Shown one piece after another: positions 16,653 through 25,941 of a stretch of DNA of 32,628 bases (positions are counted from its first letter, which is position 1; each line of letters starts with the position of its first letter). The notes beneath the pieces are model-generated. The model made no database searches, had not been told where the DNA came from, and was given only the letters and a program-made list of their open reading frames with translations. Both the position numbers and the translations under genes were made by a program. Source of the DNA: Flavobacteriales bacterium (GTDB lineage: Bacteria; Bacteroidota; Bacteroidia; Flavobacteriales; PHOS-HE28); NCBI GenBank assembly GCA_008016945.1, contig SSGN01000132.1, positions 1 through 32,628 of the forward strand. The letters run 5' to 3'.

Positions 16653-16722
16653 GAGCCTTGGAGCGTGAAGCTTGCCGTATTGTTCTTGAAGCAGGAGCCT
16701 TTGAACTGGAGGCTTACCCTTT
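16653..16722. repeat. Degenerate inverted copies of the AAGCTTCAAG-type repeat
   Basis: The segment 16656-16674 (GCCTTGGAGCGTGAAGCTTG) resembles the reverse complement of 16155-16173 at about three in four positions, and 16693-16715 carries a second, weaker match (TTTGAACTGGAGGCTTAC). Together with 15932-15955 and 16153-16173 they form a small family of AAGCTTCAAGTTCCAAGC-like units flanking the intergenic gap in both orientations. Confidence 0.4.
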
Positions 16723-16724
16723 GA

Positions 16725-16982
16725 TCACGCCAGCTCGTCCACTGAGAAGCTGTACTTCTCCATGATCTGGTTGGCCAGCAGCTTCTTGCACGCCTCGTCC
16801 ACCTTGGCTTCGGCGGTCTTCTTGTCGGCGGCCTCCACGTGCAGGGTGATGTGCTTGCCGATGCGCACACCCGTGATCTCGGGCAGGCCGAGATTCTGCA
16901 TGCTGCCGCTCACCGCCTTGCCTTGCGGATCGAGCAGGTTGTCGTGGGGCATCACATCGATGGAGGCGCGGAAGGTCTTCAT
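16725..16982 (-). CDS. purS: Phosphoribosylformylglycinamidine synthase subunit PurS
   Basis: An 85-residue protein from ATG 16982. The segments LLDPQGKAVSGSMQNLGL, ITGVRIGKHITLHVEA and ACKKLLANQIMEKYSFSV align position for position, as I remember them, with PurS, the small subunit that links PurL and PurQ in the three-part FGAM synthase of purine synthesis (formylglycinamide ribonucleotide plus glutamine and ATP). The protein forms a ferredoxin-like dimer in known structures. The gene stands downstream of pssA on the minus strand, 80 bp away, and converges with lptB. No purL or purQ is in the window, so those should be elsewhere in the genome. Confidence 0.88.
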   Translation of the reverse strand: MKTFRASIDVMPHDNLLDPQGKAVSGSMQNLGLPEITGVRIGKHITLHVEAADKKTAEAKVDEACKKLLANQIMEKYSFSVDELA

Positions 16983-17062
16983 GGTTCCAGGTTCGCCGCA
17001 GAGACGCGGAGGGTGCAAAGGTCGCAGAGATTTCCGAATGAACGACCGGGCCGAAGGGGCGG

Positions 17063-17857
17063 TCAGTGCGCCTGCGGGAACAGCCGCCCCCAGAACGGGC
17101 TGAGCAGGTAGATCACCAGGATCAACGGTACGGCCAGCACCCCGTACAGCACCACCAGCACCAGTCCGATACCCAACAGCAGGTGGATCACCTCGTTCCC
17201 TTTCCATCCGAAGTGCTTGAACTTGAGGGAGGGAAGGGGGATCTCGGAAAGCATGAGTACGGAAAGTGCCAAGGCGGTGGCACTTAAGGCTATCGGATGC
17301 TGCAGCAGATCGCGCGTGATGTGCACCAGCTCGTCGTGACCGGGGCCGGAATGGACGGCCGCGTGGTTCGCAGCCAGCACGGCCGAGACCCAGAATAGCC
17401 CGTTGGCAGGAGTAGGCAGGCCGAGGAATCCACTGGACTGCCGGGTGTCCAGATTGAATTTCGCCAGCCGCCAACAGGATGCCACGACCAGGAGGAGGGC
17501 GGCTGTCCATTGCGGCCAACTTGAAGGTCGATCAGCATAGGATAGGTGCTCGAAGCCCGGGGTCGAGCCTGGGTCGGAGAAGTTCCCGTTGAGCAAGGAT
17601 GCCTGAATGAACAGCACGACCGCCGGTGCCACCCCGAAGGTCACCATATCCGCCAGGCTGTCCAACTGCGCTCCCAGCGGCGAGCCCCCGCCTAACGCCC
17701 GTGCCGCCAGTCCATCGAACACATCGAACAACGCCCCGACGAACACCAGCCAACACGCCCATGTTAGCTGTCCTTGAGCGGCTAACAGGATGGAACCCAC
17801 GCCACAGCATAGGTTCGCCGTGGTGAGCAGGTCGGGGATCCTTGGAGTGCGGGCCAT
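17063..17857 (-). CDS. pssA: CDP-diacylglycerol-serine O-phosphatidyltransferase
   Basis: A 264-residue inner-membrane CDP-alcohol phosphatidyltransferase that joins CDP-diacylglycerol and serine to form phosphatidylserine, the precursor of phosphatidylethanolamine. The family signature D-x2-D-G-x2-A-R-x8-G-x3-D-x3-D is complete: DVFDGLAAR at 45-53 and GAQLDSLAD at 62-70, with the catalytic aspartate last. About seven hydrophobic segments follow, and the opening IPDLLTTANLCCG is typical of Bacteroidota PssA. ATG 17857 is favoured; starts at 17887 or 17962 only add residues before this motif. It is divergent from porV2 and upstream of purS. Confidence 0.93.
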   Translation of the reverse strand: MARTPRIPDLLTTANLCCGVGSILLAAQGQLTWACWLVFVGALFDVFDGLAARALGGGSPLGAQLDSLADMVTFGVAPAVVLFIQASLLNGNFSDPGSTPGFEHLSYADRPSSWPQWTAALLLVVASCWRLAKFNLDTRQSSGFLGLPTPANGLFWVSAVLAANHAAVHSGPGHDELVHITRDLLQHPIALSATALALSVLMLSEIPLPSLKFKHFGWKGNEVIHLLLGIGLVLVVLYGVLAVPLILVIYLLSPFWGRLFPQAH

Positions 17858-17910
17858 GCCGGTTCGTGCAGGCGTGACCGTACACGCCATGTTCGGGGCC
17901 GAAGTTGGCA

Positions 17911-17918
17911 TATTTTCG
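17911..17918 (+). promoter_or_regulatory. Candidate -7 box upstream of porV2
   Basis: TATTTTCG, one mismatch from TAnnTTTG, lies 5 bp before the ATG of the 16-codon leader ORF and 51 bp before the porV2 ATG. No good -33 element was found. Confidence 0.25.
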
Positions 17919-17922
17919 GGCA

Positions 17923-17973
17923 ATGATCCAGGCCACCCATCGTTGGAAGCTGCGTCAACCACTTAGCGAATGA
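17923..17973 (+). CDS. Possible 16-residue leader ORF coupled to porV2
   Basis: ATG 17923 opens a frame of 16 codons (MIQATHRWKLRQPLSE) ending in TGA at 17971-17973, which overlaps the porV2 ATG (17970) as ATGA. The same coupling is used between real genes elsewhere in this window. It may be a leader for translation coupling or pure chance. Confidence 0.25.
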   Translation: MIQATHRWKLRQPLSE

Positions 17974-19073
17974 AGACTTTGATGATCAAGGGTATGCGCT
18001 CCTGCTTGGTGCTCCTGATGGTATCGTGCCTTGGAAGTTCCGCCTCTGCGCAGCTTGATGCGCCCAAGTACAGCAACGAGTTCCTCGCCGTTGGGGTGGG
18101 GGGGCGTGCCTTGGCCATGGGCAGTGCCTACACGGCCGCCGTGAACGATGTGACCAGCGGCTATTGGAACCCTGCGGGCCTACTGGGTGTGAAGGGGGAC
18201 CTGCAAGTGGGGGCCATGCACAGCGAGTATTTCGCGGGCATCGCCAAGTATGACTACATCGGGCTGGCGAAACCCATCGATTCGGCGAGCACCATCGGCT
18301 TCAGTTTCATCCGTTTCGGCATCGATAACATCCCCAATACCATCGATCTGATCGACCCCAGCGGGAACATCGACTACGATCGCATCACCTCGTTCAGTTC
18401 GGCCGATCATGCTTTCCTGATCTCCTATGCACGTGCATTGCCGGTGCCGGGCCTCCGGATCGGTGGTAATGCCAAGGTGATCTACCGGCGGGTGGGCAGC
18501 TTCGGAAAGGCGTGGGGCTTCGGCCTCGATGCCGGTGCCCAGTACCAACGCGACCGGTGGCGCTTCAGCGCGGTGGCACGCGATGTGACCAGCACCTTCA
18601 ACGCCTGGAGCTACACCCTGGATCAGCGCACGATCGATGTGTTCGCCCAAACGGGCAACGAGATCCCGGTGAACAGTGTGGAGGTCACCCTTCCCCGGCT
18701 CACCCTGGCCGTCGCCCGGGAGTTCAAGATCGGGCAGAAGTTCGACCTGCTCGCCGCCATCGATCTGGAGAACACCTTCGATGGCAAGCGCAATACGCTC
18801 ATCAAGTCTTCGGCCATTAGCACGGACCCGCGCGTGGGGGTGGAACTGGGTTATGCCAAGGTGGTGTTCGTACGTGCAGGCATCGGGAACATCCAGCAGG
18901 TGAGCGACCTGGCGGATCAGAAGCAGCTTTCGGTACAGCCGAACGTGGGGCTCGGGATCAAGATCAAGAGCGTCTCCCTGGATTACGCACTGACGGATAT
19001 CGGGGATAACAGCGTGGCCCTGTACTCCAATATCTTCTCCCTGAAGTTCGACCTCTTCAAAAAGGAAGGCTGA
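17970..19073 (+). CDS. porV2: PorV2-type outer membrane protein of the type IX secretion family
   Basis: A 367-residue protein with a signal peptide (GMRSCLVLLMVSCLGSSASAQ) and a FadL-like outer-membrane barrel of the PorV/PorQ family. Family marks are EFLAVGVGGRALAMGSAYTAAVNDVTSGYWNPAGL near the N-terminus and LPRLTLAVAREF, then VRAGIGNIQQVSD and LGIKIKSVSLDYALTDIG near the end. In known systems PorV collects secreted proteins from the translocon and hands them to the PorU sortase. It is followed, with a one-base overlap, by a PorU-like gene, the reason I call this the PorV2/PorU2-type pair rather than PorV itself. The choice of subtype is an inference from neighbour and length. Confidence 0.82.
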   Translation: MKTLMIKGMRSCLVLLMVSCLGSSASAQLDAPKYSNEFLAVGVGGRALAMGSAYTAAVNDVTSGYWNPAGLLGVKGDLQVGAMHSEYFAGIAKYDYIGLAKPIDSASTIGFSFIRFGIDNIPNTIDLIDPSGNIDYDRITSFSSADHAFLISYARALPVPGLRIGGNAKVIYRRVGSFGKAWGFGLDAGAQYQRDRWRFSAVARDVTSTFNAWSYTLDQRTIDVFAQTGNEIPVNSVEVTLPRLTLAVAREFKIGQKFDLLAAIDLENTFDGKRNTLIKSSAISTDPRVGVELGYAKVVFVRAGIGNIQQVSDLADQKQLSVQPNVGLGIKIKSVSLDYALTDIGDNSVALYSNIFSLKFDLFKKEG

Positions 19074-22000
19074 TGATGAGACCATTCCTGCTGGTCGTGG
19101 TCCTTATGCGTGCGATGGTCGCCATCGCACAAGTCCCTGTGGGGAACGAATGGATCGACTACGACCGGCAGTATTGGCGCTTCGATGTGTACCAGGATGG
19201 CCTGCACCGCTTGGATTCCGCCACCCTGGCCGCCGCAGGGTTCCCGGTAGGTGCGGTGGACCCCGCGCACATCATGGTCTTCGGACGAGAGCAACAGATC
19301 CCGATCCACATCGAAGGCGGAGCCGATGGCGTGCTCAATGCGGGCGACCATGTTGAATTCATCGGTCGAAAGAACGATGGCTGGATCGATGGGAGGATGT
19401 ATGCCCTGCCGGATCAGCAAGGCAACCCGTACTACAGCCTCTTCAACGATACCATTCATTATTTCATCACCTGGGACCCTGACCCTTCGGTGCAGAAGCT
19501 TCGGGTGCTGCCCTATTCCGATCCGGACATCGCCGCCCATTCCGTGCGCCCATGGGTGTGGAGCAGTACCGTTAACGGCCTGCACGATCAATACTGGTAT
19601 GGCCTGCTCAGCGGTACCTATCACCTCACCAGTGGGCTTATGCTTGCCGGTGAGAGTTTCGGCGGCCCGGGGCTGATCAACACCAATGGCACCGCTTCCA
19701 CGGCCCTAAGCGCGTCCACACCACGTGCATTCACTGGTGCTGGCGCTCCGGATGCCCGGGTGGAAGTGGTCACCGCTGGTCAGGATATCTCCGGTCCCCT
19801 CCAGCCAGACCATCACCTGCAGTTGATCACCGGCCCGGGCCAGACCATTCGGGTGGATACGGTGTTCATGGGCAACAAGGTGATCCGGAGCCGCTTCGAA
19901 GTGCCGGCCAGCGAGATCACCGCCAACTTCTCCGTCACCATGCAGGTGCTCCATGATCTTCCGCTTGGGGCGATCACGCCCGATTACCCGGACTTCCAGG
20001 TGGCCAATGCGTTGGTGGTGGAGTATCCACGTGACCTCAACGCTGTCGGTACCGGACCGCTCCAACTTTGGATCCCCGACGACCCCGATGATCCGGCCGC
20101 ACGCCTCGTTATCGCGGGCCCTGCCAGCGCTCCCATCTTGTATTGCTTCGGCGACGTGCCGCGTAGGGTGGTAGCACAGCCTGCGGGGAGCAACTGGGAG
20201 CTGGCCGTGCCCACGCATCCGGACAGCACCCGCACACCGGCATTCCTGCACACGGCCGCCGGTGTTGTCCAGGTAGGGCAGGTCGAACGCGTGGGGGAGA
20301 CGGGCTACTTCACGGACCACGCCGCCATGGACCTGGATTCCGCGCTCCTTATCGTAACGCATCCTTCGCTTTGGAACGGCGCCGCGAGCTATGCCGAATA
20401 TCGCGCCTCGTACGCCCCACGGCCCATGCCCACGCTGCTGGCCGATGTGGAAGAGCTCTATGATCAGTACGGTGGCGGTGTGCCCAAGAATTCGCTGGCC
20501 ATCCGTGCGTTCGCCAGGCATCTGCTCCATTCCTGGTCTCATCCTCCGGAGGGGTTGTTCCTGATCGGCAAGTCAACGCCGGCGTCCACCACCATCTACG
20601 AAACACAGGGCGCCCGCCCCGATGTCAATGGCGCCTATCAACGCATGCTCGTGCCCACCTTCGGCACGCCGAGCTGCGACCAATGTTTCACCATCGGTAT
20701 CGGACCTACGGGAGATGAACGTGTGGTGGAGATCCCGGTGGGGCGTTTGAGCGCCACGAACGAACAACAGGTGTTCGACTACCTCGCCAAGGTGGTGGCG
20801 CTGGAAGGCCAGGAACCGGGCGCCTGGATGAAGAACTTCATTCACCTCAGCGGTGGATTCAACGCCACCGAACAACAGGCACTGGCGAACCGGCTGCGCT
20901 CCATGGAGCCGTTCGTCGACGAGACCACCCTGTTCGGCGCGCAGTTCTCGCGCTTCCGGAAGCAGAGTTCCGAAACCTTCGCCAGTGCGGCGGCGGACTC
21001 CGTCCGGAACTTGATCGAGAACGGCGTCACCCTGCTCAACTTCTTCGCACATGCCTATTCGGAGAGCTTTGATATCACCATCGACAATCCGGACAACTAC
21101 GAATGGAATGGCCGCTATCCGTTCGTGATCGGGAACTCCTGTTATATCGGCAACATCCACCTCAACGCGGATCTCGGTAGCACCAGTGAGGATTGGGTGA
21201 TGCGTGCGGGCAAGGGACCGATCGCCTTCCTGGGCTCCACCCTCTTTGGGTTCGAGTTCTACCTGCAATGGTATGGTCAACGCTTGTACAACAGCATCGG
21301 TACCGCCAACTATGGCCTGGGCTTCGGAAAGCACATGAAGTATGCGGCCGCCGAGCTGCTCGGGAACCCCTATGATTGGGCCCGGGTGAACACCGTGCAC
21401 ACCTTCACATTGGAGGGCGATCCCATGCTGGTGGTGAATTCGCCGAACCTGCCCGACTTCGAAGTGCGGCCGAGCGATATCCGCTTCGAACCCGCCAACG
21501 TGACCGCCGATGTGGACACCTTCACCGTGAAGGTGGCCGTGCGCAATATCGGACGCATGCACAGCGGCGCCATCGGTGTTCAGTTGCAGCGATCCAACAC
21601 CGGGTTGCCCGCTGTGGCCACCTATACCGGAATGCTGCAAGGGCTCGGCTTCCAGGATACCATCGCCTTCCGCGTGCCTACGCTCGCCAATGCCGGGGGG
21701 CAGGGGTCTAATCTGTTCACCGTGCGCGTGGACCTGGATCCCGACCTGGTCGAAGAGCAAGGTGCACCGCTTGACGCCGGACCCAACCAGGCTTCAACCA
21801 CCCTCTTCATCTCATCCGGCGACCTGGTGCCGATCCACCCTTACGACTTCGCCATCGTGCCGGACCCGCAGCAGTTGCTCATGGCCAGTACCGGTGATCC
21901 GTTGGCGACGCCGCGCAGTTACGTGTTCCAGATCGATACCACCGACCTGTTCAACAGCCCCATGCTGGAATCCACCACGATCACCGCACCGGGAGGAGTG

Positions 22001-24205
22001 GTCAGTTGGCAGCCGACAGCCATCTATGCATTGAACGCGAACACCGACAGCACCGTCTTCTTCTGGCGTTGCAGTATCGATAGCGTGGGCAATGGGGCGT
22101 ACAATTGGTACGAGCGATCGTTCCAATACATCGAGGGCAAGCACGGTTGGGGACAGGCGCACTATTTCCAGTTCAAACAGGATGAGTTCCAGGGCACCGT
22201 GTACGACAGGCCCCAGCGCGACTTCGATTTCACTGCCGCGCCGCAAGAGCTCGCCGCTTTCACCACCACCGACCCCTATGGCGATATCGGCTGGCGGTTG
22301 GGTCTGGTGAACCAGGATCTTGGCGGTTGTTCCGGCTCTCCGGCGTGGAACGTGGTGGTCATCGATCCCTTCACCTTCGAGCCCTGGGGAACGCGCTACG
22401 TGGATGGCTCGGCCACACCCCCCGTGATCTACAACCCCGATCACGACTTCGGAAACCATCCGCCATGCCGACCTCGGGTGATGAATTTCTTCCACTTCCG
22501 ACAGAACAGCCCCGAACAGATGGCGGCGCTGGCCACGATGCTCAACGAGAGCATCCCGGTCGGTCACCATGTCCTGATGTACACGTGGTTCTACCTGGAC
22601 ATGGATGGCATGGCCTCCACACCGGCCGTGCGCACCGCCTTGGAGGGCCTGGGTATGCCCGACTTCGAGACCCTGCAGGACAGTGTGCCCTATATCTTAT
22701 ACGTACGGAAGGGCTTCGACGACACCTTCGTGGATGTGCGCGGGAGCATCGACCAGCCCGCGATCAACCTCACCGCATTCATCTCCAGCGCCGGCGATCG
22801 CGGTACGATATCTTCCACCATCGCTGGTCCGGCGCGCACTTGGCACAAGATGTATTGGAACGATGTGCCGTATGACCTCAACGACAGTACCGTGATCCAG
22901 ATCCGTGGACTGTCCACGGATGGCACCCAATTGTTCGACATTGCCGAGTTCCCTTCCGCACAGGATTCCGTGGAAGTGCTCGCCGACCATTTGAATGCCG
23001 AGGTCTTTTCCAGGGTGCGGCTCCGGGGCAAGTTCCACGATATCGGCGCCGTACAGCCCAAGCCGGCCCAGCTTGAACGCTGGCAGCTGATCTACGACCC
23101 CGCACCCGAATGTGCCATTGACCCGGTGCTCGGATACCACCAGGGGCTCGATGGCCTCTACCAAGGCCAGGAGGCCGCCGTGGCCGTGGCCATCCACAAC
23201 ATCAGCGCGTTCGATATGGACAGCCTGCTGGTGACCGCCTGGCTCGTCGATGCGGCCAACCAACGCCATCGGGTATGGTACAAGCGTAATGCCCCACTAC
23301 CGGCCGGTGCCTTCTTGGTCGACACCATCCGCTTCAACACCTGGGGGTTCGGCGGCGCCAATGCCCTCATGGTCGAGGCCAACCCGGTGGACACCCTTAC
23401 CGGTCAGTACGACCAGCTCGAACAGTACCACTTCAACAATATCGCGCAGTGGCGTTTCGATGTGGCCGTGGATCGTGAGAATCCGTTGCTCGATGTCACC
23501 TTCGATGGCATGCACATCCTCGATGGCGACATCGTGTCCGCACAGCCGGAGATCGAGATCGCGTTGACCGACGAGAACCTGCTGCTCATGCTCGATTCCC
23601 CTGCCGATACCGCGCAGTTCAAGGTTTTCCTCGCGCGGCCAGGTGCGTCCTTGGAACGGGTGTTCTTCCGCGACGGGCAGGGCAACGAGGTGCTGCAGTT
23701 CTTCCCGGCCGAGGGCACCGAGAACCTGGCCCGCATCCTCTACCGCCCCAAATTCACCTCCGATGGTAAGTACCTGCTCACCATACAGGCCATGGACCTC
23801 AGCCAGAACAGGGCCGGTGACAACGACCACAAGGTTTCCTTTGAGGTCATCAACCGCAGCACGATCACCGAGGTGCTCAACTACCCCAACCCGTTCACCT
23901 CGAGCACCCGCTTCGTGTTCACCCTCACCGGTTCCACACCACCCACCTACATGAAGATCCAGATCATGACGGTGACAGGCAAGGTCGTTCGCGAGGTGAA
24001 GATGCACGAGCTGGGACCGATCCACGTGGGCCGCAACATCACCGAGTTCGCCTGGGATGGTACTGATGAGTTCGGCGACAGGCTGGCACGCGGGGTGTAC
24101 CTCTACCGCGTGATCTCCCAGATCAATGGCGAGGACATCGAGTACCGCGCCACCGATGCCGCCAGCTACTTCACCAAGGGCTTCGGCAAGATGTACAAGC
24201 TCTGA
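19073..24205 (+). CDS. porU2: PorU2-type C25 cysteine protease/sortase, 1710 residues
   Basis: A very large exported protein. Signal peptide RPFLLVVVLMRAMVAIAQ is followed by a PorU-like beta region (residues about 20-400), then a gingipain-type C25 caspase-like domain (about 420-790). The catalytic histidine is His660 in FFAHAYS and the catalytic cysteine is Cys690 in GNSCYIGN, spaced 30 residues apart as in gingipains. A CARDB-like domain follows at about 800-910 (VKVAVRNIGRMHSGAIGVQL), then a region with HHVLMYTWFYLDMDG, further Ig-like domains, and at 1603-1690 a NYPNPF-begun FlgD/T9SS-like C-terminal domain with WDGTDEFGDRLARGVYLYRV. Classical PorU proteins are about 1100-1300 residues, so this longer form fits PorU2. 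Its substrate is not known. Second in-frame ATG 19076 is an equal start. Confidence 0.85.
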   Translation: MMRPFLLVVVLMRAMVAIAQVPVGNEWIDYDRQYWRFDVYQDGLHRLDSATLAAAGFPVGAVDPAHIMVFGREQQIPIHIEGGADGVLNAGDHVEFIGRKNDGWIDGRMYALPDQQGNPYYSLFNDTIHYFITWDPDPSVQKLRVLPYSDPDIAAHSVRPWVWSSTVNGLHDQYWYGLLSGTYHLTSGLMLAGESFGGPGLINTNGTASTALSASTPRAFTGAGAPDARVEVVTAGQDISGPLQPDHHLQLITGPGQTIRVDTVFMGNKVIRSRFEVPASEITANFSVTMQVLHDLPLGAITPDYPDFQVANALVVEYPRDLNAVGTGPLQLWIPDDPDDPAARLVIAGPASAPILYCFGDVPRRVVAQPAGSNWELAVPTHPDSTRTPAFLHTAAGVVQVGQVERVGETGYFTDHAAMDLDSALLIVTHPSLWNGAASYAEYRASYAPRPMPTLLADVEELYDQYGGGVPKNSLAIRAFARHLLHSWSHPPEGLFLIGKSTPASTTIYETQGARPDVNGAYQRMLVPTFGTPSCDQCFTIGIGPTGDERVVEIPVGRLSATNEQQVFDYLAKVVALEGQEPGAWMKNFIHLSGGFNATEQQALANRLRSMEPFVDETTLFGAQFSRFRKQSSETFASAAADSVRNLIENGVTLLNFFAHAYSESFDITIDNPDNYEWNGRYPFVIGNSCYIGNIHLNADLGSTSEDWVMRAGKGPIAFLGSTLFGFEFYLQWYGQRLYNSIGTANYGLGFGKHMKYAAAELLGNPYDWARVNTVHTFTLEGDPMLVVNSPNLPDFEVRPSDIRFEPANVTADVDTFTVKVAVRNIGRMHSGAIGVQLQRSNTGLPAVATYTGMLQGLGFQDTIAFRVPTLANAGGQGSNLFTVRVDLDPDLVEEQGAPLDAGPNQASTTLFISSGDLVPIHPYDFAIVPDPQQLLMASTGDPLATPRSYVFQIDTTDLFNSPMLESTTITAPGGVVSWQPTAIYALNANTDSTVFFWRCSIDSVGNGAYNWYERSFQYIEGKHGWGQAHYFQFKQDEFQGTVYDRPQRDFDFTAAPQELAAFTTTDPYGDIGWRLGLVNQDLGGCSGSPAWNVVVIDPFTFEPWGTRYVDGSATPPVIYNPDHDFGNHPPCRPRVMNFFHFRQNSPEQMAALATMLNESIPVGHHVLMYTWFYLDMDGMASTPAVRTALEGLGMPDFETLQDSVPYILYVRKGFDDTFVDVRGSIDQPAINLTAFISSAGDRGTISSTIAGPARTWHKMYWNDVPYDLNDSTVIQIRGLSTDGTQLFDIAEFPSAQDSVEVLADHLNAEVFSRVRLRGKFHDIGAVQPKPAQLERWQLIYDPAPECAIDPVLGYHQGLDGLYQGQEAAVAVAIHNISAFDMDSLLVTAWLVDAANQRHRVWYKRNAPLPAGAFLVDTIRFNTWGFGGANALMVEANPVDTLTGQYDQLEQYHFNNIAQWRFDVAVDRENPLLDVTFDGMHILDGDIVSAQPEIEIALTDENLLLMLDSPADTAQFKVFLARPGASLERVFFRDGQGNEVLQFFPAEGTENLARILYRPKFTSDGKYLLTIQAMDLSQNRAGDNDHKVSFEVINRSTITEVLNYPNPFTSSTRFVFTLTGSTPPTYMKIQIMTVTGKVVREVKMHELGPIHVGRNITEFAWDGTDEFGDRLARGVYLYRVISQINGEDIEYRATDAASYFTKGFGKMYKL

Positions 24206-24221
24206 ACCCACCTGGGGGCCC

Positions 24222-24229
24222 TAATTTTC
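24222..24229 (+). promoter_or_regulatory. Candidate -7 box upstream of lnt
   Basis: TAATTTTC followed by G resembles TAnnTTTG with one change and ends 8 bp before the lnt ATG. If used, transcription would begin almost at the start codon. No -33 element is clear. Confidence 0.3.
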
Positions 24230-24237
24230 GGCCGCTC

Positions 24238-25941
24238 ATGCCGGTCCACCGATCCCATGTCCTGCTTTGGGCCGCGCTCAGCGGGGTCCTTTGGGCCTTG
24301 GCCTGGCCCGCGGTCGGCGGTATCACCGCCTTGGCCTTCGTGGCTTGGCTGCCGCTGCTCCACGCCGAGCGCCTCCACGACCTCCGCACCGCAGCCCGCC
24401 CCCGCACCTTCCTTCCCTACGTCCTGCTTGCCGTATTCATCTGGAACGCCGCCTGTTCCTGGTGGTTCTTCGGCGTGAACGAACCGCTGGCCACCCGCAT
24501 GGTGAGCGGCCTCGCACCCATGACGGTGAATTCGTTGCTCATGCTCATCCCGTGGTGGCTGAAGCGCGCGACACGGCGCATGGCGGGGGATCGGGTCGCT
24601 GCCATCGCGTTCATCGCCTACTGGCTCGCCTTCGAACGCCTGCATCACGGCTGGGACCTGCAATGGCCGTGGTTCTCCATCGGCAACGTGTTCGGCACGC
24701 AACCGCACTGGATCCAATGGTACGAGGTCACCGGTATGCTCGGCGGAAGTCTCTGGGTGCTGCTCGTCACCTTCTTCCTCCATCAAGCGATCAACACCTG
24801 GCGGAGCGCACGACGGGTGGTGCTGTTCAACACCACATGTGCCGCCGTGCTGCTGATCGTGCCACCTTCGCTTTCCATCTGGCGCTTCAACACCATCCGC
24901 GGCCAACAGGGGCGCGCCATCGAAGCCGTGGTGGTACAGCCCAATATCGACCCATACACCGAGAAGTTCGGTGGCGTGGATCCCCTACGGCAGCTCGATC
25001 GGATGTTGGTGCTCGCTCAAAGTGCCATGACCGATTCCACGGCGCTGGTGGTGTTCCCGGAAACCGCGTTACAGGAGGGTGCGACCGTGGATATGAGCGG
25101 CCCAGAGCCGATGTACAATGGCCTATGGGAGAACGCCATCGATCAGGCAAGAAGCACGATCCAGTTGCGACGGTTCCAGGACCGACACCCCCGGACCGCC
25201 CTGATCACCGGCATGTCCGCCGACGAACTCCATCCGCGAGGGTCCACCCCGCCCCCCCCGGCGCGGCCGCTGTTCCGCGAAGAAGGCCTGCCTCCGGGCG
25301 AACAACGGTGGTACACGGCCTATAATGCCGCCTTGTTCCTTCCGGCTCAGGGGTCGGTGGAGGTGTACAACAAGTCGAAGCTCGTGGCCGGGGTGGAACT
25401 CATGCCCTTCGAGTCCGTCCTCGGTCAGCTTGACGCCCTCTCCGTGGACCTCGGCGGTGTGTCCGGTAGCCTCGGTTCGCAACAGGAGCGCGAGGTGCTG
25501 GAGGATCCCTCCAGCGGTATCCGGCTGGTGCCTGCCATCTGCTACGAATCCGTCTTCGGCGAGCACGTGGCGGCACATGTGCGCAATGGAGGGAACCTCA
25601 TCGCCGTGATCACCAACGATGCCTGGTGGGGCGATACGCCCGGCTACCGACAACACCTCACCTTCTCCACCATCCGCGCCATCGAAACACGGCGCGATGT
25701 GGTGCGATCGGCCAATACCGGCATCTCCTGTTTCGTGGACCGCCGGGGCGTGGTCCATCAACCCACCGCTTGGTGGGTGCCCACCGCAGAACGGCGCACC
25801 GTACACCTCAATGACGAGCTTACGTTCTTCGTGCGCCATGGCGACCTGGTGGGGAAGGGCGCCGTTGCACTGTCCATCCTTTCACTGATCGTTTCGCTTG
25901 GCATCCGGTTGAGCGGAAGGCGAGCGGCTCCACAAGAATGA
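24238..25941 (+). CDS. lnt: Apolipoprotein N-acyltransferase
   Basis: A 567-residue inner-membrane enzyme that adds the third acyl chain to lipoproteins from phospholipid. Six or so helices fill the first 230 residues (LLWAALSGVLWALAWPAVGG, then FIWNAACSWWFFGVNEPLA, then LQWPWFSIGNVFG). The periplasmic nitrilase-like domain begins at VVVQPNIDPYTEKF. The catalytic triad can be placed: Glu275 in VFPETAL, Lys379 in YNKSKLVAG, Cys435 in ICYESVFG; NDAWWGDTPGYRQHL follows as usual. The sequence ends with a final membrane helix. Length is in the Bacteroidota range. A run of eight C at 25252-25259 stays in frame. Its stop overlaps the pabB start (ATGA). Confidence 0.95.
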   Translation: MPVHRSHVLLWAALSGVLWALAWPAVGGITALAFVAWLPLLHAERLHDLRTAARPRTFLPYVLLAVFIWNAACSWWFFGVNEPLATRMVSGLAPMTVNSLLMLIPWWLKRATRRMAGDRVAAIAFIAYWLAFERLHHGWDLQWPWFSIGNVFGTQPHWIQWYEVTGMLGGSLWVLLVTFFLHQAINTWRSARRVVLFNTTCAAVLLIVPPSLSIWRFNTIRGQQGRAIEAVVVQPNIDPYTEKFGGVDPLRQLDRMLVLAQSAMTDSTALVVFPETALQEGATVDMSGPEPMYNGLWENAIDQARSTIQLRRFQDRHPRTALITGMSADELHPRGSTPPPPARPLFREEGLPPGEQRWYTAYNAALFLPAQGSVEVYNKSKLVAGVELMPFESVLGQLDALSVDLGGVSGSLGSQQEREVLEDPSSGIRLVPAICYESVFGEHVAAHVRNGGNLIAVITNDAWWGDTPGYRQHLTFSTIRAIETRRDVVRSANTGISCFVDRRGVVHQPTAWWVPTAERRTVHLNDELTFFVRHGDLVGKGAVALSILSLIVSLGIRLSGRRAAPQE

